A stretch of DNA of 64,000 bases from JAEUJM01 sp041918615 (GCA_041918615.1 JAYRVH010000056.1:1-64000), one strand, 5' to 3'. Positions 42,410-51,009 are shown, numbered from the stretch's first letter. Notes: generated by a model not told the origin, from the letters alone. A program made the numbers and translations.

Positions 42410-42606
42410 GCGCCGGACATGACGTTGGGATCGTCCAGCTCGAGGCCGCGCATGGCCTCGAGTCGGTCTGCGTGCCGCCGACGGCGGTCGGCCAGCACGA
42501 CGGCTTCGAGCGACCGATTCACGGCTTCCTTCATCGTGGCCGCCCCGAGCAGCGCCTTCGCAGCCTCGAGAAGCTCATCGTCGATGTCGACCAGTCGTTT
42601 GCTCAT
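42400..42606 (-). CDS. vapB: VapB-like antitoxin
   Basis: The 68-residue protein begins MSKRLVDIDDELLEAAKALL, the typical ribbon-helix-helix type VapB N-terminus, followed by TMKEAVNRSLEAVV and a basic helix, with a C-terminal toxin-binding tail. ATG 42606 is chosen because the family starts there; the open frame upstream is non-coding. It should neutralise the adjacent VapC and repress the promoter at 42617-42644. Confidence 0.85.
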   Translation of the reverse strand: MSKRLVDIDDELLEAAKALLGAATMKEAVNRSLEAVVLADRRRRHADRLEAMRGLELDDPNVMSGAWR

Positions 42607-42616
42607 GAGCGCATCG

Positions 42617-42644
42617 TATATCCCTGTGGGTGAGAGAGGATATA
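42617..42644. promoter_or_regulatory. Inverted repeat upstream of vapBC, probable autoregulatory operator
   Basis: TATATCC and GGATATA form a perfect inverted repeat separated by 14 bases, ten bases before the vapB start. The AT-rich arms stand out in this GC-rich DNA and could also contain the -10 element. RHH antitoxins normally bind such sites. Confidence 0.55.
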
Positions 42645-42649
42645 TGGGC

Positions 42650-42870
42650 CGCTCGATCATCTTCGCCGAACCATCCGTTGGCGGCGGTCGATGGTCTCTT
42701 TGTGCTTGTTGTGGGGCTCGCAGTGGGTTGGGCGTTCACCGCCGCGGTGGACCCCCGTCCGTGAACGCTCTGATGTGATCGATCGTTCGGTGTGGGGCAT
42801 CGACCGCAACGCCCTGGCCAACCGCAGCTGACCGAACGCCTGTTCGCAACGGGTTCCAGCCCGGGCATTC
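42650..42870 (-). pseudogene. Remnant of an HNH endonuclease C-terminus
   Basis: The minus strand reads TIDHIRAFTDGG in one frame and ERPTHCEPHNKHKETIDRQR in another. Together they form the DHI-GG-T-x-x-N-x-x-x-C-x-x-HN-x-K block of HNH nucleases, with a frameshift between. Nothing upstream extends it. It is a short decayed copy, probably left by past turnover at this site. Confidence 0.45.
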
Positions 42871-42903
42871 GATGAGGTCGGGCCGAAAAGCGCGGTCTGT
42901 GCG

Positions 42904-43428
42904 TCAGAGGACGTTGTTGGCCGTGAGGACGGCGGCGATCGCTATGAGGGCGCCGATGATCGACCAGGTCTGGCGGTTCATCTCCTGATGCAGCCGGGAC
43001 TCGAGGTCGGCCATGCTCTTCTCGAAGGACAGGCGCAGGACCTCGAGATCCTTCTTCGTCGCGACGCGCAAGGCTTCGACGTCGAGCCGCAAGGCGTCGA
43101 TGTCCTGCTTCGTCGCGACCCGCAAGGCGTCGATGTCCTGCTTCGTCGCGACCCGCAAGGCGTCGATGTCCTGCTTCGTCGCGACCCGCAAGGCATCAGT
43201 GTCCTGCTTCGTCGCGACCCCCAAGGCGTCGATGTCCTGCTTCGTCGCGACCCCCAAGGCGTCGATGTCCTGCTTCGTCGCGACCCGCAAGGCATCAGTG
43301 TCCTGCTTCGTCGCCACGTCGGCCCAGCCCACGGGCGGGAGCATGCTCATCAAGGTGTCGCCTCGTGACTCACCGAGCGCCTCCCGGACCCCTTCATGCA
43401 ACTCGAATCGTGCGGTTTCGTCGAACAT
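42904..43428 (-). CDS. Membrane-anchored coiled-coil protein with seven 11-residue repeats
   Basis: The 174-residue protein starts at ATG 43428 (MFDETARFELHEGVREALGE). Then come LPPVGWADV, seven perfect 11-residue repeats of the type ATKQDIDALRV (about residues 39-115), a further helical stretch and a C-terminal transmembrane helix (WSIIGALIAIAAVL). Hendecads form extended, slightly right-handed coiled coils. Related proteins without the expanded repeats occur in actinobacteria; their function is unknown. Repeat number could vary by slippage, because the DNA units are nearly identical. Confidence 0.7.
   Translation of the reverse strand: MFDETARFELHEGVREALGESRGDTLMSMLPPVGWADVATKQDTDALRVATKQDIDALGVATKQDIDALGVATKQDTDALRVATKQDIDALRVATKQDIDALRVATKQDIDALRLDVEALRVATKKDLEVLRLSFEKSMADLESRLHQEMNRQTWSIIGALIAIAAVLTANNVL
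43084..43316 (-). repeat. Seven tandem 33-bp repeats encoding the hendecad coiled coil
   Basis: The core TGTCCTGCTTCGTCGC occurs on the plus strand at 43101, 43134, 43167, 43200, 43233, 43266 and 43299, exactly 33 bp apart. Units differ at only a few bases (ATC/ACT giving I/T, CGG/GGG giving R/G). The reading frame is kept throughout. Confidence 0.9.
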
Positions 43429-43541
43429 GGTCGGGCCGTCCCATCCGGTGAGCGTTCTGGAGGGGAGCGGCAACTCCCGAGTGATGCAGATCCGACGATA
43501 TCGCAGGCAACCCGGGCCGGGCGGGCGAAACGGCCAGACCG

Positions 43542-43727
43542 TCAGAGCCAATGCACCCGGTTCGTGAAGGCGCCGTCGTGCAGGTGCTCCGACAGCAGCA
43601 CATCGAGAGCGCGGACGAAGCTGCCGACGCTGTAATGCAGTGGGATCGCCCTTCCCGCTGCGTCGGCGGCCTTCACGGGAGTAGTCCCCCACCGGGTGCG
43701 AACGGCAGTTGAGTAGTGCCTACTCAT
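43542..43727 (-). CDS. Hypothetical small protein
   Basis: A 61-residue open frame from ATG 43727 reads MSRHYSTAVRTRWGTTPVKA and ends in HDGAFTNRVHWL. It is not recognisable. It lies between two oppositely placed genes and is overlapped by no better candidate. The codons look reasonably native, but evidence for expression is absent. Confidence 0.3.
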   Translation of the reverse strand: MSRHYSTAVRTRWGTTPVKAADAAGRAIPLHYSVGSFVRALDVLLSEHLHDGAFTNRVHWL

Positions 43728-43760
43728 GACGGAGCCGACCCGGCGGGGTCCACTGGGGGC

Positions 43761-43979
43761 ATGGAAACCAGACCAACCCCCACGGCCACGGTGCCCTGGC
43801 ACGACAAGCCCGGGCCCACCCTCGTCGCCGGCATCGCCCTGTTGGCACTCTGCGGCGTGTTCCTCGTCGCGTGGGTCACGACCGGCTTCTTCGCCGCCCG
43901 CTGGCTCGGGTACCTGAGCGGCGCCGCAGGCACGACGCTCGTCTACGGCGGCGCCACCGGCCTCCGCGAAGGTCGGTGA
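43761..43979 (+). CDS. Small two-helix membrane protein
   Basis: The 72-residue protein from ATG 43761 has two hydrophobic helices (about 20-42 and 46-62) and a short polar N-terminus. No family is recognised. The next gene starts six bases after it, so they are probably co-transcribed. Confidence 0.5.
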   Translation: METRPTPTATVPWHDKPGPTLVAGIALLALCGVFLVAWVTTGFFAARWLGYLSGAAGTTLVYGGATGLREGR

Positions 43980-43984
43980 CCGAG

Positions 43985-44449
43985 ATGAGCCGAGTCGACA
44001 AGTACGACGCCTACCGCGAGAAGCAGATGATGGCCGTCGCCCCCCATGTCCGGGGTGAGCTGCTCGCCGTGGGCACCTTCAGCCGGTCGGGCTCCATGGG
44101 GTCGTTCGGGCTGGGCAAGGTGTCCCCGCTGGCCGGGGTGGTGAAGCGCCAGATGGACAAGGGGAAGGCCGACGGCCTACCGCAGAACTTCGTGGTCGCG
44201 GTCACCGACGAGCAGGTCTATGTCTTTGACTTCAAGCCGAGGGGCACGAGCATCAAGGTGAAGGACGCCCTCCGCGTGTGGAACCGGAACCAGGTGCACC
44301 TGCACCGGACGCCCGTGAAGATCGGCGCCATGAGCAACACGTACCAGGTCGACATCGCCGGCCAGGCGCCCATCACCATCGAGTCGGGCAAGATGCCCGG
44401 CTCGGCCAGGGAGTACAACGCCCCTGTGCTCGACCTGCTGTGCCTCTGA
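43985..44449 (+). CDS. Hypothetical cytoplasmic protein, PH-like beta domain
   Basis: The 154-residue protein begins MSRVDKYDAYREKQ. Its central part has alternating strands (FVVAVTDEQVYVFDFKPR, INRNQVHLHRTPVKI-like) resembling bacterial PH-like domains that read out lipids or proteins. No signal or membrane helix is seen. The pattern is suggestive only. Confidence 0.55.
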   Translation: MSRVDKYDAYREKQMMAVAPHVRGELLAVGTFSRSGSMGSFGLGKVSPLAGVVKRQMDKGKADGLPQNFVVAVTDEQVYVFDFKPRGTSIKVKDALRVWNRNQVHLHRTPVKIGAMSNTYQVDIAGQAPITIESGKMPGSAREYNAPVLDLLCL

Positions 44450-44502
44450 GCGGGCTCTCTCCTCTGACGCCACCTCGGTCGGGCGCGGGTAGGTTCGACG
44501 CC

Positions 44503-45219
44503 GTGAGCGTGCGCCCCCGCATCGGCATCACGTCGTGGCCCCGCGACGTGGAGTACGAAGGGTTCCCGGAGCGATGCGACACCTTCTCGCACGACTACGT
44601 GCGGTCGGTCGTCGACGCCGGCGGCCTGCCGGTGCTGCTGCCACTGGGCGACGACTCGGTGGCCGGGAACGAGGTGTTCGACGAGCTTCTCGACCTGGTC
44701 GACGGGGTGGTGCTCACCGGCGGCGGGGACGTGGAGCCAACGGCCTACGGCGCCGACCGGCACGAGGCCACCAAGCACACCGACCCGACCCGGGACGCCT
44801 ACGACACCAGGCTGCTGCGCACGGTCGTCGACCGTGCGGTGCCGACGCTCGGCATCTGCCGCGGGCTCCAGGTCGCCAACGTGGCCTTCGGGGGCACGCT
44901 CGGCCAGGACCTCGACGACCACGAGGCCGACCACCTGGCGAGCGACACCGCCCACCTGGTCGAGGTCGTCGCCGGCTCTCGGCTCGCCGGCCTCGTGGGC
45001 CACGGCGAGTTCGCAGTGAACTCGCTGCACCACCAGGGCGTCGACCGCCTGGGCGACGGCGTCCGGGCGGTGGCCACCAGCGGCGACGGGGTGGTCGAGG
45101 CCATCGAGCTCGCAGGCTGCGACCACTTCCTCGCCGTGCAGTGGCACCCCGAGCTGCTGCGCCACCGGCCCGAGCACCTCGGCCTCTTCCGCGACCTGGT
45201 CGACCGCGCTCGCGCCTGA
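44503..45219 (+). CDS. Class I glutamine amidotransferase, gamma-glutamyl-GABA hydrolase (PuuD) family
   Basis: The 238-residue protein has LTGGGDVEPTAYG, the nucleophile GICRGLQVANVAFGGTLGQD, NSLHHQGVDRLG and AVQWHPE, which supplies the His/Glu of the triad. These are the PuuD-family motifs. It probably hydrolyses a gamma-glutamyl amide in polyamine or amine catabolism. No other puu genes are adjacent. GTG 44503 is the start. Confidence 0.88.
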   Translation: MSVRPRIGITSWPRDVEYEGFPERCDTFSHDYVRSVVDAGGLPVLLPLGDDSVAGNEVFDELLDLVDGVVLTGGGDVEPTAYGADRHEATKHTDPTRDAYDTRLLRTVVDRAVPTLGICRGLQVANVAFGGTLGQDLDDHEADHLASDTAHLVEVVAGSRLAGLVGHGEFAVNSLHHQGVDRLGDGVRAVATSGDGVVEAIELAGCDHFLAVQWHPELLRHRPEHLGLFRDLVDRARA

Positions 45220-45295
45220 GGCCACCGCGGCAGCTTCCGTATCGGGAACCAGCCGCACCATCGAGCCCCACGGGTGCAGCACCCGACACGCCGGC

Positions 45296-46903
45296 TCACA
45301 GGGAACCGGCGGCGGTCTCCTCGGCATCGACCTGGTCCTGGGCCTCGCGGCGACGGGCCCGTTCGTGCCCGCCCCGGGGCGCGAGCTGGGCGGTCGCGAA
45401 CGGGCAGGTGCCGAGCACGGTGCCGTAGGCGAGGTAGGGGCCCCAGACCACCACGCCGGCGGGGCCGACGTCGTCCCAGTGGCCCTGCGCCTCGGTGTAG
45501 CGGCCGAACGCCTTCCAGTGACCGACCGACCTCACGCCCTTCAGCGTCGGCTCGAAACCGCCGCCGAGGGGCAGGGCGAAGACCAGCCCGAGGGCGATCG
45601 AGGCGACCGGAACGATCCAGAGACTGCTGAGGTCGGCCCACAGCGGCCAGGTGACGCCCACCAGGCCTGCTGCGAACGGCCCCACGTAGAGGACCCGGAA
45701 CCGCCGACGCACCAGGCCCTCGTCCTTGGCCCGTTTGAAGACGGCCGCACGGTAGGACTTCCACCAGCCGGGGCGCTTGTCGGCCCACATCGGCGGCCCG
45801 ACCACCTCGCCGGTGGGGGCCTGGGCGCGCAGTGCGTCGACCACCGTCTGCTCGGCCGGCGTGGCGCCGACGGCTCCCGCGGGCACACGGAGCACCCAAC
45901 GGTCGGGCCCGTACCCGTCGATGGCGATCACCCGCCGATGGGCCAGGTCGAGCACGGTGCCGGCCACGGCGTCCTGGTCGAGGCGCTTGGCATCGGTGAG
46001 CAACAAGCCGACGATCGCCGGGTCGACGGTGTCGGGTGGGTCGGCGAGCTGGTCGGGGAACGTGGCCTGGTAGCGCTCGCGGGCGCGCCGATCCGACGTC
46101 TGGAGCCGGTACCACTGGACGAAGATCAGCAGCGAGACCGACGCGGACACCCCGACGATGATCCAGGTGATCAGCCGCTGCTGCAGGTCCTGGTCGTCGA
46201 GGGTGGACTCGAGCGACCGGCTGTTGGCCTCGGCCGTCGCCACCTGGGACTGGAACGCGGACCGGGTGGTGATGGCCCCGAAACCCGCTCCGGCCAGACC
46301 GGGGGCAAGGCCGGGAGGCAGCCCGACGAGCAGGCTGGAGGTGGTCCAGATGGGTGACCGACCGCCGAACTTCACCTTCCGCGGCCGTTCCCGCACCCGT
46401 TCGTCGAGCCCGTTGACCCAATGGAAGTCGATATCGGACGCCGCAACCACTTCGGGCAGCACGAGCACACCGGTCACGTCGACCGGCGGGTCCTGGCGAC
46501 TGGCGTCGCTGGGTTCCGCGACGAGCGGTGTGTCGATGACGGTGACGTCGGTGCCGGCCTTCACCGCACCGGTGATGAGGAACGTGGCGACCGCGCCCTG
46601 TTGTTCGACGGGCACGTTCACGGTCTCGAAGTCGCTCTGTCCCGTCACCGGCCGCCCGTCCAACCGCAGGTCCTCGATCCCGCCCAACAGCGGCTTGGGG
46701 ACGGGGAGCATGCCGCCTTCGTCGTTCAGGAACTCGGCCCGCATGCGCACGCGGAGGTCGCCGCTCGGCTGGAGCACCACGCGGTAGGCCACCGACTCGA
46801 GGTGGCTCCCCCGGGGCGTGCGCTGGAAGGCCAGTTGCCCGTTCTCGACCCCGCAGCCGGCACCGACGAGGACGAGGAGTGCGAGCAGCAGCGTTCGTCT
46901 CAC
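45296..46903 (-). CDS. DUF2207-like membrane lipoprotein
   Basis: From GTG 46903 the 535-residue protein has a signal sequence RRTLLLALLVLVGAGC with lipobox Cys. An extracellular beta domain follows (YRVVLQPSGDLRVRMRAEF, as in DUF2207), then a transmembrane helix (WIIVGVSASVSLLIFVQWY), a cytoplasmic winged-helix-like segment (TVLDLAHRRVIAIDGYG) and two more helices. ATG 46951 would add 16 residues before the signal. The function of the family is unknown. Confidence 0.7.
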   Translation of the reverse strand: MRRTLLLALLVLVGAGCGVENGQLAFQRTPRGSHLESVAYRVVLQPSGDLRVRMRAEFLNDEGGMLPVPKPLLGGIEDLRLDGRPVTGQSDFETVNVPVEQQGAVATFLITGAVKAGTDVTVIDTPLVAEPSDASRQDPPVDVTGVLVLPEVVAASDIDFHWVNGLDERVRERPRKVKFGGRSPIWTTSSLLVGLPPGLAPGLAGAGFGAITTRSAFQSQVATAEANSRSLESTLDDQDLQQRLITWIIVGVSASVSLLIFVQWYRLQTSDRRARERYQATFPDQLADPPDTVDPAIVGLLLTDAKRLDQDAVAGTVLDLAHRRVIAIDGYGPDRWVLRVPAGAVGATPAEQTVVDALRAQAPTGEVVGPPMWADKRPGWWKSYRAAVFKRAKDEGLVRRRFRVLYVGPFAAGLVGVTWPLWADLSSLWIVPVASIALGLVFALPLGGGFEPTLKGVRSVGHWKAFGRYTEAQGHWDDVGPAGVVVWGPYLAYGTVLGTCPFATAQLAPRGGHERARRREAQDQVDAEETAAGSL

Positions 46904-47056
46904 CGGGTCAGCCCACCACGGGCGATCGACGCAGGCGTGAATAGCACCCACTCATCTTCACCCATTCGACGCGCCCCCGGTACCTCGACCGGCGGCCATG
47001 GGGTCGGGAACTAGCTTCGCGAGTACCCCGCCACACACGAGAGCACGGAGACGACG

Positions 47057-48793
47057 ATGAGCCGCGGTGCTCGCACCAGGCGAACGGCCCTGGCGGTGAT
47101 CGTGAGCCTCGGCCTCGTCGCCACCGCATGCGCCGACGACGCGACGCCGGCGCGGCCCGACGGGGAGGCGTCGTCGGGCGATGACATCACCGTCGTGACC
47201 AACGCAGACGTCTACACCGTGGACGATCAGCACACGCGGGCCGAGGCGTTCGCCTTCGACGCCGAGGGGGTGATCATCGCGGTGGGGACCGAAGAGGACG
47301 TGCGCAATGCCGCGGGCGCCGACGCCACCGAGGTCGACGCCGGCTCCAACCTGGTGCTGCCCGGGTTCCAGGACACCCACGTCCACGCGCCCGAGGCCGG
47401 CATCAACGAGGGCCTGTGCTTCCTCGAGCCCAACGAGACCCTCGCCGCCTACGAGGAGGCCCTCGCCGGATGCGTCGACGAGCAGCCCGGCACCAGTTGG
47501 GTCCGTGCGGCCGGCGCCTCGCTGTTCGACCTCCGCGACACCGACGAGCCGCCGATCGACGTGCTCGACCGGGTGGTCCCGGATCGGCCGGCGCTCGTGT
47601 TCGACGACATCGGCCACGCGGTCTGGGTCAACACCCTCGCCCTCGAAGAGGCCGGTATCACCGCCGACGCGGAGGACCCGCCCGGCGGCGTCTACCTCCG
47701 AGACCCAGAGAGCGGCGAGCTCACGGGCCTGCTCCTCGAGAACGCCCAGCACCAGGTGCGCGACGTGGCTGCGGTCGATCCCGACACCGCCTACGCCGGC
47801 CTGCTCACCTCGCTCGCCGAGCTGGGGCGCAACGGTGTGACCTCGATGAGCGACGCCGGCGGGTACTGGCCCCAGGGCTTCCCCGCGGTCTGGGAGCGGG
47901 CGCTCGCCGAGGACACGCTCACCGTGCGTGCCTTCAACGCCCTCTACCTCTACCCCGACAAGCCCATGGACGAACAGCTCGCCACCTTCGCCGACCTGTA
48001 CAGCAACGACCCCGAGAGCCTGCTCCACACCAACACCGCCAAGATCTACCTCGACGGCATCCTCGACCTCGGCACCGCCCACCTGCTCGCCCCCTACGAC
48101 GAGCCGCCCGATCCGAATTACCCGTCCGGGTTCGCCTACTTCGACCAGCAGACCCTGGACACGTACGCGATCGCCCTCGACGACCTCGGATTCCAGCTGC
48201 ACTTCCACGTGATCGGCGACGCAGCCACCCGCTCGGCCCTCGACGCGGTGGAGGCGGCCGTGGCGGCCAACCCCGACGCGGTCGAGCACCGGCACCGCAC
48301 CACCCACACCTACCTGGTCGATCCCGCCGACGTGTCCCGCTTCGCCGAGCTCGGCGTGATCGCCGACTTCCAGATGGCCACCGAGTCGATCAGCACCGAC
48401 TATGCCGACTACCTGAGCGAGCTCATCGGCGACCGGGCCTACCACCTGATCCCCACCCGCACTCTGCTGGACGCTGGCGCGGACGTGTCGCTCAGCAGCG
48501 ACTGGGACGCCGACGAGCTCTCGCCTGTCGGCACCATCGACCGCGCCCTCACTCGGCCCACCGAAGCCGTTCCCGACCTCGAGACCGCCATCCGCCTCGT
48601 CACCATCGACGCCGCCTACGCCCTCGGGCAGGACGACCGCACCGGCACCATCGAGGTCGGCAAGCAGGCCGACTTCGTGATCCTGGACCAGAACCTGTTC
48701 GACCTCGAGCCCGACCAGATCAGCGACACGAACGTCTTGCTCACCGCCGTCGGCGGGCGGACGGTCTACGAAGACCCCCAACGCGATCGGTAG
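47057..48793 (+). CDS. Secreted lipoprotein amidohydrolase (YtcJ/AdeC-like metal-dependent hydrolase)
   Basis: The 578-residue protein has a lipoprotein signal (LVATAC, Cys about 26), the amidohydrolase metal motif DTHVHAPEAG, HFHVIGDAATRSALD, HRTTHTYLVDP and LSSDWDADELSPVG with the metal-binding Asp. The C-terminal strand domain ends in ADFVILDQNLF. This is the N-substituted amide/formamidase-like branch; the substrate is unknown. A 107-bp copy of its 3' part is found again at 56129-56235. Confidence 0.85.
   Translation: MSRGARTRRTALAVIVSLGLVATACADDATPARPDGEASSGDDITVVTNADVYTVDDQHTRAEAFAFDAEGVIIAVGTEEDVRNAAGADATEVDAGSNLVLPGFQDTHVHAPEAGINEGLCFLEPNETLAAYEEALAGCVDEQPGTSWVRAAGASLFDLRDTDEPPIDVLDRVVPDRPALVFDDIGHAVWVNTLALEEAGITADAEDPPGGVYLRDPESGELTGLLLENAQHQVRDVAAVDPDTAYAGLLTSLAELGRNGVTSMSDAGGYWPQGFPAVWERALAEDTLTVRAFNALYLYPDKPMDEQLATFADLYSNDPESLLHTNTAKIYLDGILDLGTAHLLAPYDEPPDPNYPSGFAYFDQQTLDTYAIALDDLGFQLHFHVIGDAATRSALDAVEAAVAANPDAVEHRHRTTHTYLVDPADVSRFAELGVIADFQMATESISTDYADYLSELIGDRAYHLIPTRTLLDAGADVSLSSDWDADELSPVGTIDRALTRPTEAVPDLETAIRLVTIDAAYALGQDDRTGTIEVGKQADFVILDQNLFDLEPDQISDTNVLLTAVGGRTVYEDPQRDR
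48488..48594 (+). repeat. 107-bp direct repeat, left copy, inside the amidohydrolase gene
   Basis: The segment coding the SSDWDADELSPVG region is repeated at 56129-56235 with about 5% differences and no gaps. The copy here lies in an intact gene. The island of HNH and restriction-modification genes lies between the copies. Confidence 0.85.
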
Positions 48794-48993
48794 CGCCCTC
48801 CGACGATGGATACCGCTGGCGATGGTCGCGGTCGTCATCGCCTGCCCGACCAGATCGTGCCCTCAAGGTCAACCATGTGGGTCCGGCTCGGCCTTCGGCC
48901 TCTTGGCCGCGGTGACGGCCGGCGGGACGCCACGGCGCAGGGCGCCGCCACGCTCCGAGCCCTGCTGGCTGACCCTGGGCGAGTCGGTGAGCT

Positions 48994-50388
48994 TCAACAT
49001 CGGACGTGGGGGCTGAGGGGATTGTCGGGCTGGCGGTGGAAGGTGCGGCCGTCGGGTGAGGTGGCGGTGACGATGCCGGTGAGGTGGTCGCGTTCGAGCC
49101 GCCAGCCTCTATGCACCAGGCGGTGATGCCGTCTACAGAGGAGGACCCCATTGATGAGGTCGGTGAGACCGCCGTCCTCCCAGGGCTTGAGGTGGTGGCC
49201 GTCGCACCACTTGGGGCCACGGTCGCAGCCGGGGAACACGCAGCCGCGATCGCGGTAGACCAGCGCCCGGCGCTGGGCCCGGGAGAAGAGGCGTTGGCGA
49301 CGGCCCACGTCGACGATGTTGCCGGTGATGGGGTCGCGGGTGAGGCGGCGCACCCATCCGGTGCACAACAGCACGGCGGCGAACGTGAGGGTGACCCGGG
49401 CGCCAGTGGACAATTCGCAGTGCGGTCCGCCATGGGCGACGCGGTCGTGGCAGCAACCACCATGGTCGTCGCCGAGGCCAGCGTCGCCGCCGGAGGGGTG
49501 GCGGTCACATTCGTGGTCGTGGTCGTGGTTGCGGTGGCGGTCGAAGAAGTCGTCGATCGGGTCGGGGTCGTCATCGAGGTCGAGGGCGCCCTGCTCGCCG
49601 TCGGGGTCGGCCATCAGCGCCGCCGCGGTGTCGGCGTCGAGCACGACGTCGGCCGTACCGGTGGAATCGGGATCGGCGCCCAGGGCGTCGGCCAACTGGC
49701 GGCGGAAGATGTCCATGACGATGTCGTAGTGGCGCTGGACCCGGGTGCGGGGGCCTTCGGGGCAGTCGGGCGCATCCGGCGTGTCGAGCGCCTCGATGGC
49801 GGCCCGCATGATCGCTGCGTCGTCGGACGGTCCGGACATCTCGGTGTGGGCATGGCCTCCGAAGGTGTCGGATGACCGGAAGGCCCGCTTCGAGTCGTCC
49901 GCCGGTTCACGCTCGTCGACCAACTTGGCCCATTCGTTCATCACCTGGGCGAAGTCCTTCAGCAGCGGATGGTCGCGAGCGAGATCGACCAGCCCGTCGA
50001 CGCACGCGTCGAACGCCTGCTCGTGGCCGTGCTCGGCCCGCTGAAGCCCGCGGGCGTGGGCCATGGCGATCTCGCCGCCCTCGAGCGCGGCGGCCACCGC
50101 CGGGTACCGCCGGTAGAGGCCGGCGACCTTCACCAGGGAGCGGGCCTCGCCCTCGGTCACCGGGAGGTGCTGGCACAGCCACCCCACCGGCGAGAGGAAC
50201 CCGTCCTCGGCCCAGGCCGCCACCCCGTCCCACTGGGCCAGCGCCCGCACCACCTGCACCTGGAGCCGCCCGGATTCCGCCGCCACGCCCGCCACACGGT
50301 CGGACAGCGCCAGCCGCGACCAGCCGTCACGGCGCTCGGCGGCCACCTCTTTCACCGCTACCCCGAGCTCGGCAACCGGATCGAACAT
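48994..50388 (-). CDS. DUF222/HNH endonuclease-domain protein (13E12 family)
   Basis: The 464-residue protein has the N-terminal DUF222 domain (LQVQVVRALAQWDGVAAWAE, GEARSLVKVAGLYRRYPAV, AHARGLQRA) and a C-terminal HNH block CVFPGCDRGPKWCDGHHLKPWEDGG-T then LCRRHH. Between them is an Asp/His-rich stretch (HRNHDHDHECDRH and more) that may bind metal. The family is common in actinobacteria, often as several near-repeats; it is linked to mobile DNA, and its role is unproven. A 200-bp stretch between it and the amidohydrolase (48794-48993) shows no gene. Confidence 0.85.
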   Translation of the reverse strand: MFDPVAELGVAVKEVAAERRDGWSRLALSDRVAGVAAESGRLQVQVVRALAQWDGVAAWAEDGFLSPVGWLCQHLPVTEGEARSLVKVAGLYRRYPAVAAALEGGEIAMAHARGLQRAEHGHEQAFDACVDGLVDLARDHPLLKDFAQVMNEWAKLVDEREPADDSKRAFRSSDTFGGHAHTEMSGPSDDAAIMRAAIEALDTPDAPDCPEGPRTRVQRHYDIVMDIFRRQLADALGADPDSTGTADVVLDADTAAALMADPDGEQGALDLDDDPDPIDDFFDRHRNHDHDHECDRHPSGGDAGLGDDHGGCCHDRVAHGGPHCELSTGARVTLTFAAVLLCTGWVRRLTRDPITGNIVDVGRRQRLFSRAQRRALVYRDRGCVFPGCDRGPKWCDGHHLKPWEDGGLTDLINGVLLCRRHHRLVHRGWRLERDHLTGIVTATSPDGRTFHRQPDNPLSPHVRC

Positions 50389-50493
50389 GCGTTCATCTTA
50401 CGAAGGGCCTGTGACAGGAATGATGGGGTGATCACCGCCGAAGGACCGGCTGATAACATTACTTATGACCCGGGATCACCGAGGAGGTGTGTC

Positions 50494-51009
50494 ATGGCTG
50501 CCGAACCGAACGGCTTGCTGGCAAAGGTGGGCGCGGCACGCGAGCAGCTCGAGCGGGCACGGGGGGTGGCCGGGCTTGCCCGGGCCAGATTCGAAGCGTC
50601 CATCGTCGAGGCCGCCCGAACCGGCGCACCACAGCGAGCCATCGCCACCAGCGCCCGCGTGAGCCAGCCGTTCGTCTCGCAGGTCGTCGCGGCCCACCGG
50701 GGCCGGTTCGTGCCGACGAGTGAGCTCGGCTACTTGTTGGCCTCGCACCGAAGCGAGGTGCAACGCATCGCCGCCGCGTATCGGTGCGGCGACGTAGCGG
50801 TGTTCGGCAGCGTGGCACGAGGTGAGGATCGACCGGGCAGCGACATCGACCTGCTCGTCGACATCCCCGAGGACATGGGCCTCCTGACCATGGCCAGAAT
50901 GGAACAGGAGATCGCCGACACGATCGGTGCGCCGGTCGATGTTGCGCCCGCCCGACTCCTGAAGCCCGAAGTCCGAGGAACCGCCGACCTCGACGCGGTT
51001 CCGCTGTGA
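50494..51009 (+). CDS. mntA: MNT-domain nucleotidyltransferase with N-terminal HTH, antitoxin of a HEPN-MNT pair
   Basis: The 171-residue protein has a C-terminal minimal nucleotidyltransferase domain (FGSVARGEDRPGSDIDLLVDI; GS at about 105 and D-x-D at 118-120). The first 80 residues hold a coiled segment and an HTH (AIATSARVSQPFVSQVVAA), which most MntA proteins lack. GAGGAGG precedes ATG 50494. MntA proteins silence HepT by AMPylating its RNase site. The HTH suggests self-regulation. The stop overlaps the HEPN start by GTGA. Confidence 0.85.
   Translation: MAAEPNGLLAKVGAAREQLERARGVAGLARARFEASIVEAARTGAPQRAIATSARVSQPFVSQVVAAHRGRFVPTSELGYLLASHRSEVQRIAAAYRCGDVAVFGSVARGEDRPGSDIDLLVDIPEDMGLLTMARMEQEIADTIGAPVDVAPARLLKPEVRGTADLDAVPL

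Noticed and set aside
43084..43316. CRISPR array
   Set aside because: Units are contiguous 33-bp repeats without unique spacers and are coding.
42978..43368. Alternative repeat proteins read from the 33-bp array in other frames
   Set aside because: The array is divisible by three, so all frames stay open. Only the ATKQD frame has a conserved N-terminus, coiled-coil logic and a membrane helix.
48794..48993. Possible small gene between the amidohydrolase and HNH genes
   Set aside because: No frame shows a start, ribosome site or recognisable pattern; it is probably island junction DNA.
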